From CAADGY01 sp900696665 (GTDB lineage Bacteria; Acidobacteriota; Terriglobia; Bryobacterales; Bryobacteraceae), in NCBI GenBank assembly GCA_035063885.1, contig JAPSFM010000013.1, positions 20,043 through 84,042 of the forward strand: 64,000 bases of DNA. Direction: 5' to 3'. The notes under the pieces are model-generated. The model did no database searches and had not been told where the DNA came from. It saw only the letters and a list, made by a program, of their open reading frames with translations. How positions within the stretch are numbered: position 1 is the stretch's first letter; the number at the start of each line of letters is the position of its first letter. The position numbers and the translations under genes are program-made. Below are positions 32,648 to 42,100 of this stretch, piece after piece.

Positions 32648-33895
32648 TCAGGCACGAATTCCCGCACCGCCCGCCTGTTCACGTTCCAGCACGTGCGCCA
32701 AGCTGGGACCGCGCAGCCGCAACATCGGGTTCAGAAGTTGAAGCAACTCGAAAACCTCATTCACCGGTATCCGGCCAGACGGGCCCGGAGGCGCCCCCGG
32801 TACTGAAGCCGGCACGCTCCCGTCGAACCATGGCACAGCTCCTGAAACAAACATGCGCTCCCACGGTTCGGATGGGATGTAACCCGGCGATCCCGGCACG
32901 TTGTACCACCACTCGCAGCGCATGTCGGTGATGCCGTGCTTTGCCGCTATTCCCGCGACATGATTTATGGACGCCACGGTGTCGTGTGCGTCTTCACCGG
33001 GTGCGCCGGCAAGAAGATGCACGGTGGTGTTCGCGGCCACGCCGGCACGCTCGATCTCGCGCACCGCGGCGGCGAATCGCTGCCGGGACTCGTCATCGCG
33101 CATGTTATCAGGCAGCAGTTCGAGCCACTTCACTTGCAGCAGGCTCAAGCTGGATGAAACGGCTTCGTCCAGAACATCATCCGGCGATATCCGCAGTGCG
33201 AACCACGGCGCTACATCGTGCTGCCGCAGGACCGCCATGCTGAGTTCACCCAGCAGGTCCATTCCCGCCGCATTCCATCCTCCCGCCGGTCTATCGGCAA
33301 CCATTAGCGGTGTGCGGCACGATCCGAGCGGGGCCGTCATAGACCGCATCCAGACCGCAAACTCCTCCGCACTCCGCCGCTGCTGCGATGGAGCGTTTGC
33401 CGGATGCGGCTGCGCTTCCAACGGGAATCCGAACACTTCATGAGTGGTAATGCCGATTTCCCATCTCGGCCAGAGAGCCAGGGCAGAGTCGTCCGGTAGT
33501 GGCAGTTCTTTCCAGCATTGCGGAACGAAAGAAGCTAACTCCGCGGCATGCTGGAAGCCCACAGAGGCTACCTGCTCCGGAAAGCAGTCGAGTAGCGGTC
33601 CTAGCGCGTAGAGCGGGCGGTCTCGCTTCGAGAGCAACTCCACGGACCGGAGTGCCGCACTCCAGTTAAAAGCGTCAAGCCACGTGACAACGGCATCCGC
33701 TTGTTCCAGGTGGAGCAGGGAGGTTTCACCAGGGTCCCAGTGAGTCGATGGGAGCAACTCCACGTCGACACCGGCCGAGCGCGCCCGGCCGGCCAGCGAC
33801 ACCAGCCCGGGCGGCGCACTTTCAGCACGAATCGCCACCCCACGGCTGTCAACGACAGGTATTTCAACAAAGGCCAGCCGCACCCGCCACCTCAC
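32648..33895 (-). CDS. B12-binding radical SAM homologue lacking the cluster cysteines
   Basis: 415 residues. The N-terminal part looks like the cobalamin-binding domain of B12 radical SAM proteins (APPGLVSLAGRARSAGVDVELL; PLYALGPLLDCFPEQVASVG). Further on the radical SAM barrel is recognisable (RSAEEFAVWM; VKWLELLPDNMRDDESRQRF; TVHLLAGAPGEDAHDTVASI, the usual FILGLPGE strand). The CX3CX2C or CX7CX2C motif expected between them is missing; the region reads ITTHEVFGFPLEAQPHP. It therefore cannot bind the SAM-cleaving cluster in the standard way, and may be a scaffold or B12-binding partner. The frame starts at GTG 33895; GTG 33883 with GAGGTG just upstream is a good alternative. First gene of the minus-strand operon. 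Confidence 0.65.
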   Translation of the reverse strand: MRWRVRLAFVEIPVVDSRGVAIRAESAPPGLVSLAGRARSAGVDVELLPSTHWDPGETSLLHLEQADAVVTWLDAFNWSAALRSVELLSKRDRPLYALGPLLDCFPEQVASVGFQHAAELASFVPQCWKELPLPDDSALALWPRWEIGITTHEVFGFPLEAQPHPANAPSQQRRSAEEFAVWMRSMTAPLGSCRTPLMVADRPAGGWNAAGMDLLGELSMAVLRQHDVAPWFALRISPDDVLDEAVSSSLSLLQVKWLELLPDNMRDDESRQRFAAAVREIERAGVAANTTVHLLAGAPGEDAHDTVASINHVAGIAAKHGITDMRCEWWYNVPGSPGYIPSEPWERMFVSGAVPWFDGSVPASVPGAPPGPSGRIPVNEVFELLQLLNPMLRLRGPSLAHVLEREQAGGAGIRA

Positions 33896-33917
33896 AAGCT
33901 CGCATGAACTTCTCTCT

Positions 33918-33945
33918 AATATACCCGCGTGAGATAGAAATACAA
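33918..33945 (-). promoter_or_regulatory. Sigma70-type promoter for the three-gene minus-strand operon
   Basis: Read on the minus strand: TTGTAT (33945-33940), 16 bases, TATATT (33923-33918). Initiation would fall near 33911, 16-28 bases before the candidate GTG starts. It sits in a locally AT-rich stretch and matches consensus at 4 of 6 and 5 of 6 positions. Confidence 0.5.
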
Positions 33946-34341
33946 GTATTCAAGCGTAGCAATTCGCATTGAAAAGAAGACACGCGAGCACTTTCTTCCA
34001 GCCATTATCTGATGAAGAACCGTGAATCATGCTCGAACGGTTCGGCAGAATGCGGCCGGATCCTTGCACATTGCGGACGCTGAGGGTTGATCAGCCGGTT
34101 CGATTCAGCCGGAGTGAAAGCCGAAGGAGCGACAAGGACCGCCGCACGCGATCACGGATGAGACGTCATCGATCCCGGCAAGTCCCAGCGATGGCGGACT
34201 CCGGGGCTAGTCTGATGGAAACAGCTTTGGGGAAATCGAAATTCGTGAAATACTGTCCGAAACCTCAGCCATTCCTTCCAGGGGGATAGCGCCAGACGCT
34301 GCTACCCTATTGAAAGTGGATGCGGTTAGTTAGTCAGAACC
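33946..34341. other. Gap between RiPP-type cluster and tRNA-Gln
   Basis: About 400 bases. One plus-strand frame (34029-34289, 86 codons) is Arg/Ser-rich, lacks a ribosome binding site and resembles no family, so I leave it out as a gene. No repeat of the tRNA 3' end, integrase fragment or hairpin terminator was seen. Confidence 0.5.
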
Positions 34342-34415
34342 TGGCTGGGAGGCAGGGACTCGAACCCCGATACGCAGATCCAGAGTCTGCAGTCTTACCG
34401 TTAGACGACCTCCCA
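34342..34415 (-). tRNA. tRNA-Gln (anticodon CTG)
   Basis: 74 bases with an encoded CCA end (34344-34342). Acceptor arms TGGGAGG (34415-34409) and CCTCCCA pair fully. The anticodon stem GCAGA/TCTGC encloses loop CTCTGGA, giving anticodon CTG, read as Gln. The T arm contains GGTTCGAGTCC. The 3' end faces the RiPP-type cluster. Confidence 0.95.
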
Positions 34416-34494
34416 ACTATTCTGATTCTAGCATTTGCGGAAACGTCTCCCGTAATAATCAGGAACGGCGCCGGACAACGGCCCGATTGCCGCT

Positions 34495-37400
34495 TCAGAA
34501 GTAAAATTTCGCGGCAATCATGATCTGCCGCGGCAGGCCGGCCTGCGTTGTTATGGTTCCGAACGCGCGGCTGGGCAGCGCGTTGATGGGCTTACCTGGA
34601 TTCATCTGGTTGAATACATTCTGCTCTTCAAAGCGCAGTTGCAGATACCGCGATTCTGTCCCCAGACTGATGTTCTTGAGCAGAGCAAAGTCCCATTGGC
34701 TGAATCCGGCCCCGCGCATGCCATGCAGCGTGCTGCCCACGGTTCCAATCTCCATGTCCTTGGTGGGCCGGAATGCGTCGGGATTAAAATATGGAGTGAA
34801 TCCCGCCGATCCTTCCAGCGCGGTATGCGCCGAAACGTTGTTGTCATACGCGACCCGCGGCTCGATAAAGGACGGCCGCCCCAACTTGCCTTGTCCAATC
34901 GTGATGTAGTTCCGGCAAAAGCCAGGCGCGCAAATTAACGAAAACGGTTGACCGCCACGGTAGAGTGTGGTGCCTGCCATACTCCAGCCGCCGATGAAGC
35001 CATTGATAACGCGGTTCGTGGTAGCGGCGAATCGCTTGCCACGGCCGAACGGCAACTCCAGCACGTAATTGAACAGGAAGCGATGGGTAACATCGTAATC
35101 CGAGAGGCCGTAGATTTCTTTCATCGGCTGGTTCGCCTGCGGCGGGCCGTTGCTGTTCCCGATGGCGCCTACGTTGTGAATTCCCTCGGCGCCGACACCT
35201 CCTCCGGCGTGCAGCGCTTTGCCGAACGTGTAATTGGACAGAAAGCTGAAACCGTTCGAGAAACGCCGCTCAATCTGCACGTAGGCGGAATTGAAGTTGG
35301 AATAACCCAGCGGGTCGTTCACCGCCCAAAGCTCACGCCATAGCGGCATCACCTGCATGATGCGTCCCAGGAAGTTGGTCTTTCCACCCTGCGTCGTGTT
35401 CGGAGGGATCTGCCCATAGAACGGGTTCGTCACTTGTTTGTTCAAGTTTGTGCCCAGCGTTTTGCCTAAGACGTCGTACGCATTGCGCACGCTGTGCAAA
35501 TTACCGAAAAACGGCAGCTTGCGTCCGAAGTTGCCGTTATAGGCCACCTCTAATACCCACGTGTTCGATCCGGATCCGAACTCACGTTGGATATTCAACT
35601 GCGCTACATGTTCATAGCCCGGGAACTGGTCCACCGCCGGAACCACAAACCAGTTGCCCAGCGTCGAGTAGTTGAGCCTCTGCACATCGCGCGTGAATGG
35701 CACGTAGCCCAGCCCGCCCGGCAGCGGATTGCTGAAACTCGCCGGGTATGTCAGGCCCCCATCCGGCGTGCCGTCCTGGCTCAAACGGGCAAAGTCGCCA
35801 AAGCCGACATTGTCCACCGCCGACGCAAGAAACCGGTCGCCGGTCATGGTCAGATACACCTTGCCATAGCTGCCCCGAACCACCGTTCGCGGGAGCGCCT
35901 GGTACGCGAAGCCGATGCGCGGTGCAATATTGTAGTTGTATCTCTTCTGGATCGTGCGGCCAGGATAATCGGCGGTGCCCATCAGCGCTGCACGTCCATA
36001 GATGCCTTTTGAGATCCAGTCCGGGGCAGCGAAACTGACGCCGGCCTCACGCTGTGCCAAATCCCATGACCAGCCTTCGTTCGGCTTAATATCCCAACGG
36101 TAGTTGGAATCCCAGTAGATTTGCCGGTCGAAGCGCTCTGTCCGGGGCGGCTCATAGTCCCACCGCAGGCCCAGGTTAATTGTCAGCTTGGGCGTTATTT
36201 TCCAATCGTCCTGAAGATAGGCGCCCTGGTAGGCCTGTAGTGACGCCGGCCCCGCAACTTGCACTCCCTGGCCCCATGATGCAATCCCCAACAGGAAACT
36301 GGCCATCGGATGCCCGGTCACCGGGTTGTCATAGAACTGCGATGTTACACGCCGTTCCGTTGCCAGGCTGAAGCTGCCGCCATTGGTCACATTCGAGTAA
36401 TAGCGGCGGTGTTCCCAGCCGAACTTGAACGTATGCTTGCTCCACAACTTCTGAAAAGAGATTGATCCGGTGTAGCTGGTATCACGGGCGTCATTCACAT
36501 TTCCGCCGCCCAGCGACAGGATGTGGCTGCCCGTACCGAGATTCGGCACGCGGCTACTGGTGGTTCCCAGCAGATTGAGGACTTGCGCCGGCAGGTTCCA
36601 GCCTCCCGAATCCGCATCCACCTCGTTGCCGCTGAACGTCTGGGATCGCACCACACCGCCGCGGAGATTCAGAATCATCGACGGCGTCAATGCCACTGTG
36701 TGATCGAGGGAAATGGTGTAGGCTTCCCCCCTGGTCACATTGACAGGTTGTAACGCACCGTACCAACGCGTGTTTCCCGAGTTGCTGTCGAAGTAAGAGA
36801 CCGTCCCGTGCGTCGAATGCCGCACACTCCAGTTTTGATCCACTCGCCCAGTCCAGCGGTTGTTGTCGGCCGGGTTCGAAACGGACCCGATGAAATTGCC
36901 TTCGTTGTTCGAGCCGGGCAACGGCGGGCGATTGGGTTGGGGATAGTATCCCATGTAGATGCTCGCGAGCGCGTCAAAGCGGGACTGGGGTATGCGGTTT
37001 GCAGGAAACGGATCGCGGCGCACGCGCGCTCCGTCAATCCGGGAAGTGAGCGGATCGAAGATCTGCACCGAAGTTCCACCGTCCAGCACGCTCTGTGAAA
37101 AGTCCCCCTGCCGTTCCAGTTCGGTCGGCACGGAGCCCAGCGCCACGTTGTTGCCCGTCCGCCGCCGCGTGCCTTCGTAATTCAGAAAAAAGAATGTCCT
37201 GTCACGGCCGTTATAAAGCTTCGGAATACTCACCGGTCCGCCAAAGGTGCCGCCGAACACGTTGTCGTGAAATACACCCTTCTTCCTCCCGAATCGATTG
37301 GTATTCCAGTCAGACGCGTTCAGCTTGTCGTTCCGGAAAAATTCGTATACCGAGCCATGGTATTGATTCGTTCCGGACCGGCTGACCACTTGCACCGCAC

Positions 37401-38076
37401 CGCCCGACAGACGCCCATATTCAGCCGACAATCCATTAGTGATCACCTTGAATTCCGCGATGGCCTCGCGCGACGGCACCGACGGCGGCACATCATGCAG
37501 ATAGCCCGTGGTCACCGGAACACCGTCGATAAAATACTCGATCTGCTTGCTGCGGCTTCCGTTGATCCGCAGGTCACCCTGGTTGCTGCCGGAGACGTTG
37601 GGTGTCAGAAATACGAAAGCCAGTGGATCACGGTTATACTGCGGCAAGTCCTGAATACGCCTGTTCTCGATTACCAGTCCCGCCTGTGCGTCTTCGGTCC
37701 GGATAAGCGGCACCTCGGCCGTCACGGTCACCCGATCGGTCGCGGAGCCTACCTCAAGTGCGATAGCAAGTGCGATCCGGTCGCCGACCCGCAGCACCAG
37801 GCCGTCGCGCTCCGCCGTGCGGAATCCCTGGAAGGAGGCTGTCAGGGTGTATTCACCCGGAATCAGGCTCGTAACACTAAATCGCCCGTCGGCGCTCGAT
37901 TGCGTCGTATGCGTGACATTCGTCGCCACATTGCGAACCGACACCTGTGCGCCCGGTATTACCGCGCCCGATGGATCGTTTATCTGGCCGGAAATGCTGG
38001 CATTTCCGGTTTGCGCGTGCGCTACCGTTGCTATTGCGCCACAGGCAATAAGCATGCCAATCGTCCATAGCTTCAT
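34495..38076 (-). CDS. TonB-dependent receptor with carboxypeptidase-regulatory-like domain (Oar-like)
   Basis: 1193 residues, signal peptide MKLWTIGMLIACGAIATVAHAQ. Residues about 25-110 are the regulatory-like beta-sandwich (SISGQINDPSGAVIPGAQV; DGRFSVTSLIPGEYTLTASFQGF). The plug follows (RRIQDLPQYNRDPLAFVFL; RSKQIEYFIDGVPV; FKVITNGLSAEYGRLSGGAV), then a long barrel with FFFLNYEGTRRR, QDDWKITPKLTINLGLRWDYEPP and a final aromatic strand IMIAAKFYF. In Acidobacteriota such receptors take up oligosaccharides or other large ligands across the outer membrane. Just upstream there is a hairpin-forming 10-bp inverted repeat. No regulator or enzyme neighbour indicates the ligand. Confidence 0.9.
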   Translation of the reverse strand: MKLWTIGMLIACGAIATVAHAQTGNASISGQINDPSGAVIPGAQVSVRNVATNVTHTTQSSADGRFSVTSLIPGEYTLTASFQGFRTAERDGLVLRVGDRIALAIALEVGSATDRVTVTAEVPLIRTEDAQAGLVIENRRIQDLPQYNRDPLAFVFLTPNVSGSNQGDLRINGSRSKQIEYFIDGVPVTTGYLHDVPPSVPSREAIAEFKVITNGLSAEYGRLSGGAVQVVSRSGTNQYHGSVYEFFRNDKLNASDWNTNRFGRKKGVFHDNVFGGTFGGPVSIPKLYNGRDRTFFFLNYEGTRRRTGNNVALGSVPTELERQGDFSQSVLDGGTSVQIFDPLTSRIDGARVRRDPFPANRIPQSRFDALASIYMGYYPQPNRPPLPGSNNEGNFIGSVSNPADNNRWTGRVDQNWSVRHSTHGTVSYFDSNSGNTRWYGALQPVNVTRGEAYTISLDHTVALTPSMILNLRGGVVRSQTFSGNEVDADSGGWNLPAQVLNLLGTTSSRVPNLGTGSHILSLGGGNVNDARDTSYTGSISFQKLWSKHTFKFGWEHRRYYSNVTNGGSFSLATERRVTSQFYDNPVTGHPMASFLLGIASWGQGVQVAGPASLQAYQGAYLQDDWKITPKLTINLGLRWDYEPPRTERFDRQIYWDSNYRWDIKPNEGWSWDLAQREAGVSFAAPDWISKGIYGRAALMGTADYPGRTIQKRYNYNIAPRIGFAYQALPRTVVRGSYGKVYLTMTGDRFLASAVDNVGFGDFARLSQDGTPDGGLTYPASFSNPLPGGLGYVPFTRDVQRLNYSTLGNWFVVPAVDQFPGYEHVAQLNIQREFGSGSNTWVLEVAYNGNFGRKLPFFGNLHSVRNAYDVLGKTLGTNLNKQVTNPFYGQIPPNTTQGGKTNFLGRIMQVMPLWRELWAVNDPLGYSNFNSAYVQIERRFSNGFSFLSNYTFGKALHAGGGVGAEGIHNVGAIGNSNGPPQANQPMKEIYGLSDYDVTHRFLFNYVLELPFGRGKRFAATTNRVINGFIGGWSMAGTTLYRGGQPFSLICAPGFCRNYITIGQGKLGRPSFIEPRVAYDNNVSAHTALEGSAGFTPYFNPDAFRPTKDMEIGTVGSTLHGMRGAGFSQWDFALLKNISLGTESRYLQLRFEEQNVFNQMNPGKPINALPSRAFGTITTQAGLPRQIMIAAKFYF

Positions 38077-38092
38077 CGCATAGCTCCCCGAT

Positions 38093-38124
38093 ATTCCGTG
38101 AATGGATTCGACATTTCACGGAAT
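38093..38124. promoter_or_regulatory. Perfect 10-bp inverted repeat in the TonB receptor leader
   Basis: ATTCCGTGAA (38093-38102) and TTCACGGAAT (38115-38124) form a perfect stem with a 12-base loop. In the minus-strand mRNA the hairpin ends 16 bases before the receptor's ATG at 38076, next to the GGGGAG ribosome binding site. It could be an operator for a dimeric repressor or a leader hairpin that controls translation. A -10-like TATACT lies about 25 bases upstream of it. Confidence 0.5.
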
Positions 38125-38221
38125 GCGTTAAGCTGGGCTTTCCCAGTCCCGGAAAGTATATATCCAATTTCATGAAACGTCCATTGAATTTGGCGCAGTA
38201 TCACCAAACGCGGCCCGCCGC

Positions 38222-39091
38222 ATGACAAGCCGGACGAAGAGCCGATTGCTGCTGCTTGCCGCGGCGGTTTCCTTCTCGACCGGCGGCGCGCTGATCAAGT
38301 CGAGCGCGCTGAACGGGTGGCAGGTCTCCAGCTTGCGGTCGGGGATCGCGGCGCTGACGCTGTATCTATTCCTGCCGCAGGTCCGGCGCGTCCGGAACTG
38401 GCGCCTACTTCCAGTGGGACTCGCCTACGCGTCGATGCTCATCCTGTATGTGATATCGACGAAGCTGACCACTGCGGCGAACGCTATCTTCCTGCAATCC
38501 ACGGCGCCGTTGTATCTGCTGCTGCTCAGTCCCCTGCTGCTCCACGAACGAATCCGGCGTGGCGACGCCGTTTTCATGACATCGATTGCCGCCGGCCTGG
38601 CATTATTCTTTGTAGGCACTGAACCTCCGCTGACCAGTGCCCCGAATCCGGCAACCGGCAACTTACTGGGAGCCGCCTCGGGCATGGCGTGGGCACTGAC
38701 ACTCGCCGGTCTCCGTTGGCTTGGGCGGAGCGATCCGGCAGGCAACGTCACGCTCGCGCCGGTTTTGGTAGGCAATGCCCTCGCATCTCTGGTTTGCCTG
38801 CCCATGGGACTTCCCCTTTACGGGTTCGGAGTGAAAGATGCGTTCATCGTGCTGTATTTGGGAATCGTCCAAATCGGCCTTTCCTATGTTTTGCTGACGC
38901 GCGCCATCCGGCACGTGCCTGCCTTCGAGGCCGCGACCATTCTGCTCGCCGAGCCCGCGTTGAATCCCGTTTGGGCATGGATGGTTCACGGGGAGCGTCC
39001 GGGGCGCTGGTCTCTCGCCGGAGGCGTAGTGATCCTGACGGCGACGCTGGTGCACACCCACGCTGCATCGCGGAGACCACCAGCCGGTTGA
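38222..39091 (+). CDS. EamA-family drug/metabolite exporter
   Basis: 289 residues with ten hydrophobic segments in two EamA repeats. Repeat 1: LLLLAAAVSFSTGGALIKSS, YVISTKLTTAANAIFLQSTAPL. Repeat 2: NLLGAASGMAWALTLAGLRW, YVLLTRAIRHVPAFEAATILLAEPALNPVWAW. The family exports metabolites such as amino acids across the inner membrane. Divergent from the TonB receptor and convergent with the TamB-Omp85 gene (20-base gap). Substrate unknown. Confidence 0.85.
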   Translation: MTSRTKSRLLLLAAAVSFSTGGALIKSSALNGWQVSSLRSGIAALTLYLFLPQVRRVRNWRLLPVGLAYASMLILYVISTKLTTAANAIFLQSTAPLYLLLLSPLLLHERIRRGDAVFMTSIAAGLALFFVGTEPPLTSAPNPATGNLLGAASGMAWALTLAGLRWLGRSDPAGNVTLAPVLVGNALASLVCLPMGLPLYGFGVKDAFIVLYLGIVQIGLSYVLLTRAIRHVPAFEAATILLAEPALNPVWAWMVHGERPGRWSLAGGVVILTATLVHTHAASRRPPAG

Positions 39092-39111
39092 AAAGCCGGC
39101 AGCCACCTTCG

Positions 39112-42100
39112 TCAGAACGCCTGGCCGATGCTGAAGAAAAGACGTCCGCCGGCCTCGCCGGTCCTGCGGTCGAGTTTGTGTCCGTAATCCAGACGCAGCA
39201 GGAACCACGGCGTGCGGGCGCGCAGCCCCACACCCGCTGTTTTGCGTATCTCGCCGGGGTCGAAATCGCCCAGCCTGCGGTACACGTTTCCGAGGTCCAC
39301 GAATCCGACGGCGTCGAAAATGCTAATCAGAGGCATCCGGATCTCGTTATTGACAATCAACATCGCCTCACCGCCGAGCGGGTCGCCCAAAGCGCCGATC
39401 GGGCCCAGTGCATTCTGTGGAAATCCCCGCATATTCGTTCCGCCCCCGGCAAAGAAACGTTCGCTCAGAACCAGGTCCTGCCCGCCCAGTCCGCTGCCCA
39501 CCCCAACGCGGACCGCTCCAGCATAAACAAGCCTCGATTTCCGGATTCCGCTCCACGGAATTTCGGTTGGCTTGCTCAGCGGGACGTAGCGAAAATACTG
39601 GCCGAAGTATTTAACAAATCGCAGTTGGGATCCCAGCGACTCGGGCGCATATTCTAAGGCGTGCGACATGAAGGAGCCCCTTGTCGCATCAAGCATATCG
39701 TCGCGCGTATCACGCGTCAGGGCCGCCGTCAGCGGTGCTATTCGAAGACGAACATCAAACGGAAACAGCGGATCCTGTTCTCGCAGGTAAGTCCTCGTAT
39801 TCTCCATCCGGTAACCGTAGCTGAGTATGTACCGGTCCCCCAGGTGGCTCTCCTGTTGGATACTAATGCCCACGCGATCCGTGTTGAATCCGGATCCATC
39901 GAGCGTGTCATCCGAGCCATTATCCGTGTTGCGAACTATTTCGCGCCGGGCAAACGCGCCAAACGTGGTTTGCACCGGGAACCGCCGCAGCAGGGGCTGA
40001 CTGAAATACAGCCGCGCCTCCTGAAGATCGCTGTCATAACGTGTCCGCAGTCCAACTACACGCGCGCTTCCGAGTGAATTGCGGTTCGATATGTCGGCAA
40101 TCACACCGGGACCGCGTTCCGTATCAAAGAATCCGCCGTAGCGCATGCGGAACGGCTGGACTTCGTGAACCTTCACCAGCAGCCGCATCGGACGTTGATT
40201 CCGAGGAGCATCCGGAACCTCGACATCTTCCCGCTCGATGTAAACCACAGAGAAGGCGCCCGTGTTGTAGAGATTGCGGCGCGACTCGGCCAACTTGGTC
40301 AGCGTCAGCGGATCTCCCGGCTTCATCGCTACCTGGGTGCGAATCAGGTTCTGGCTTGTACGGTCGTTTCCTGTAACCACGATTTCCCGGACTATGGACT
40401 GGCGATTCTCGTTGATTTGAAATACCAGATTCACCACTCCGCCCGCGGTCTTCTTTTCCGTGGTGTAAGAAAACTCCGCATCGTTGTAGGCCTTGGCCTG
40501 ATAGAGTTCCTCGAGCTTTTCAATCGACCTCTCGCGCAGGTCCGGCTTGTACACCGCGCCGCTCTGAAGCGGGATTTCCCGCCGGAGCATCCCGGTTTCG
40601 TAAATTGAATTTCCGGTGAATGCCAGGTTCCCGACTTTGTACAGCGGACCTTCGGTAATGGGGACGACCACTCGCCCGGTACGGGTGGCTTCATCCAGCT
40701 CAGAGCGCGGCGTGTCCACCTTGGCATCCAGATAGCCCTGCTCACGGTAGTAGCGCGTCAACAGGTCCGTTACTTTATTCGGATCGGTGTAGATGGCAAT
40801 CTCCATGTCCTGCTCGCCGATCAGGTCCTCAAGCGTTGAAGACTCGATACCGCCGGCGCCCTCGAACACCAGTTTCACGTCGCGGTAACGCAGGCCGGGT
40901 TGGATCTCGAACAATACCCGTTTCCGGTTCTCCGCCGGAAACGTGATTCGGTAGCCGGCCGTGCCGCGGACAAAGCCGTCCTTGATGAGAGCGTTCCGGA
41001 TCTCTGCCATCGCGTCGTCGGCGCGGGCCGCATCAAACACGCCATCTTTCCAGAGCTCACGTATGCGATCCCGCACGTCTCCCGGAACATCCCACCCCTC
41101 ATATACGAACTGCACTGCCGGTCCCTGTTCGATATTCACCGTAAGATCCACTGTCGAATCGTGAACCTGGCGGCTCATGCGGACTTGCGACTCCAGCAGA
41201 TTCCGGTTCGCATAGAAGCTCTCCAGCCGATCGAGCCCTCTCCGGACTTTGAAGAAGTCGTAGTCGTTCCCCTGTTTGACCTTGAACCTGCCGGCGAGTT
41301 GCTGCGTGGAGAAATCCGTGTTGCCCTGGAACGATACGTTCCCCACTTTACGTTGCAGCCGCTGCGCGGCGGTCTGCTCCGCTCCGGATACACTGCCGAA
41401 CTGGAGATCGTGGCGGAACTCCATACGGTAGCTGTTGTCCTGCTGTCTTACAACCTGGGTCTGGAACCGCTTGGTGATGTCATATTGGCCGATCCAGATC
41501 TGGTCCGAGCTGTTGGACAGGTCCATGGAATAGATAAGTTTCAGATCGTTCGTGATGTCCTGTCCCACAGTGAGGCGGGCCGTCGGATCGTCTTCGGCGG
41601 CGATCAGGCTCGGCTCGATACGCACCTCGCTCAGGCCGAGGGTTCGTTCGAGACTGCTACCTAGCGTACCGCTGACTCTGCCCGCCAGGTAGGAAAGCAT
41701 CTGCTCCTTGGCGACATCCACTTCGGCTCCACGCACCTCCTCCAGCGTTCGGCCGGTCAGCAGCACCGCCAGGATGTCGGGTTCGGGGAGCGGTGGGTCG
41801 GAAGTGAGAGTCGTCTTCGTGTCACCGGGGTCGCCGGCGATTTGAAGCGTGATGTCGTAGCCGCTGGCTTTTGTCTGGGCCAGTATGTCCAGGGACGGCT
41901 CGATGCGCTGCTCACCTGTGAACGTAATGACGCCCCGTTCCACGAGATAAGTGCGTTCATTCAGATACAGCTCGCCGCCTTCCTCCAGGGTGATGCGCCC
42001 CGACATCCCGGGCTGGTAGTACGTTCCGAGCAGCCGGACATCGACATTAATTGCCGCCCTCATCAGATTGTTATCGATAACAAACGGTGAGTCGGTGTCG

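Noticed and set aside
34029..34289. 86-codon plus-strand frame between the RiPP-type cluster and the tRNA
   Set aside because: Arg/Ser-rich, no ribosome binding site, no family resemblance.
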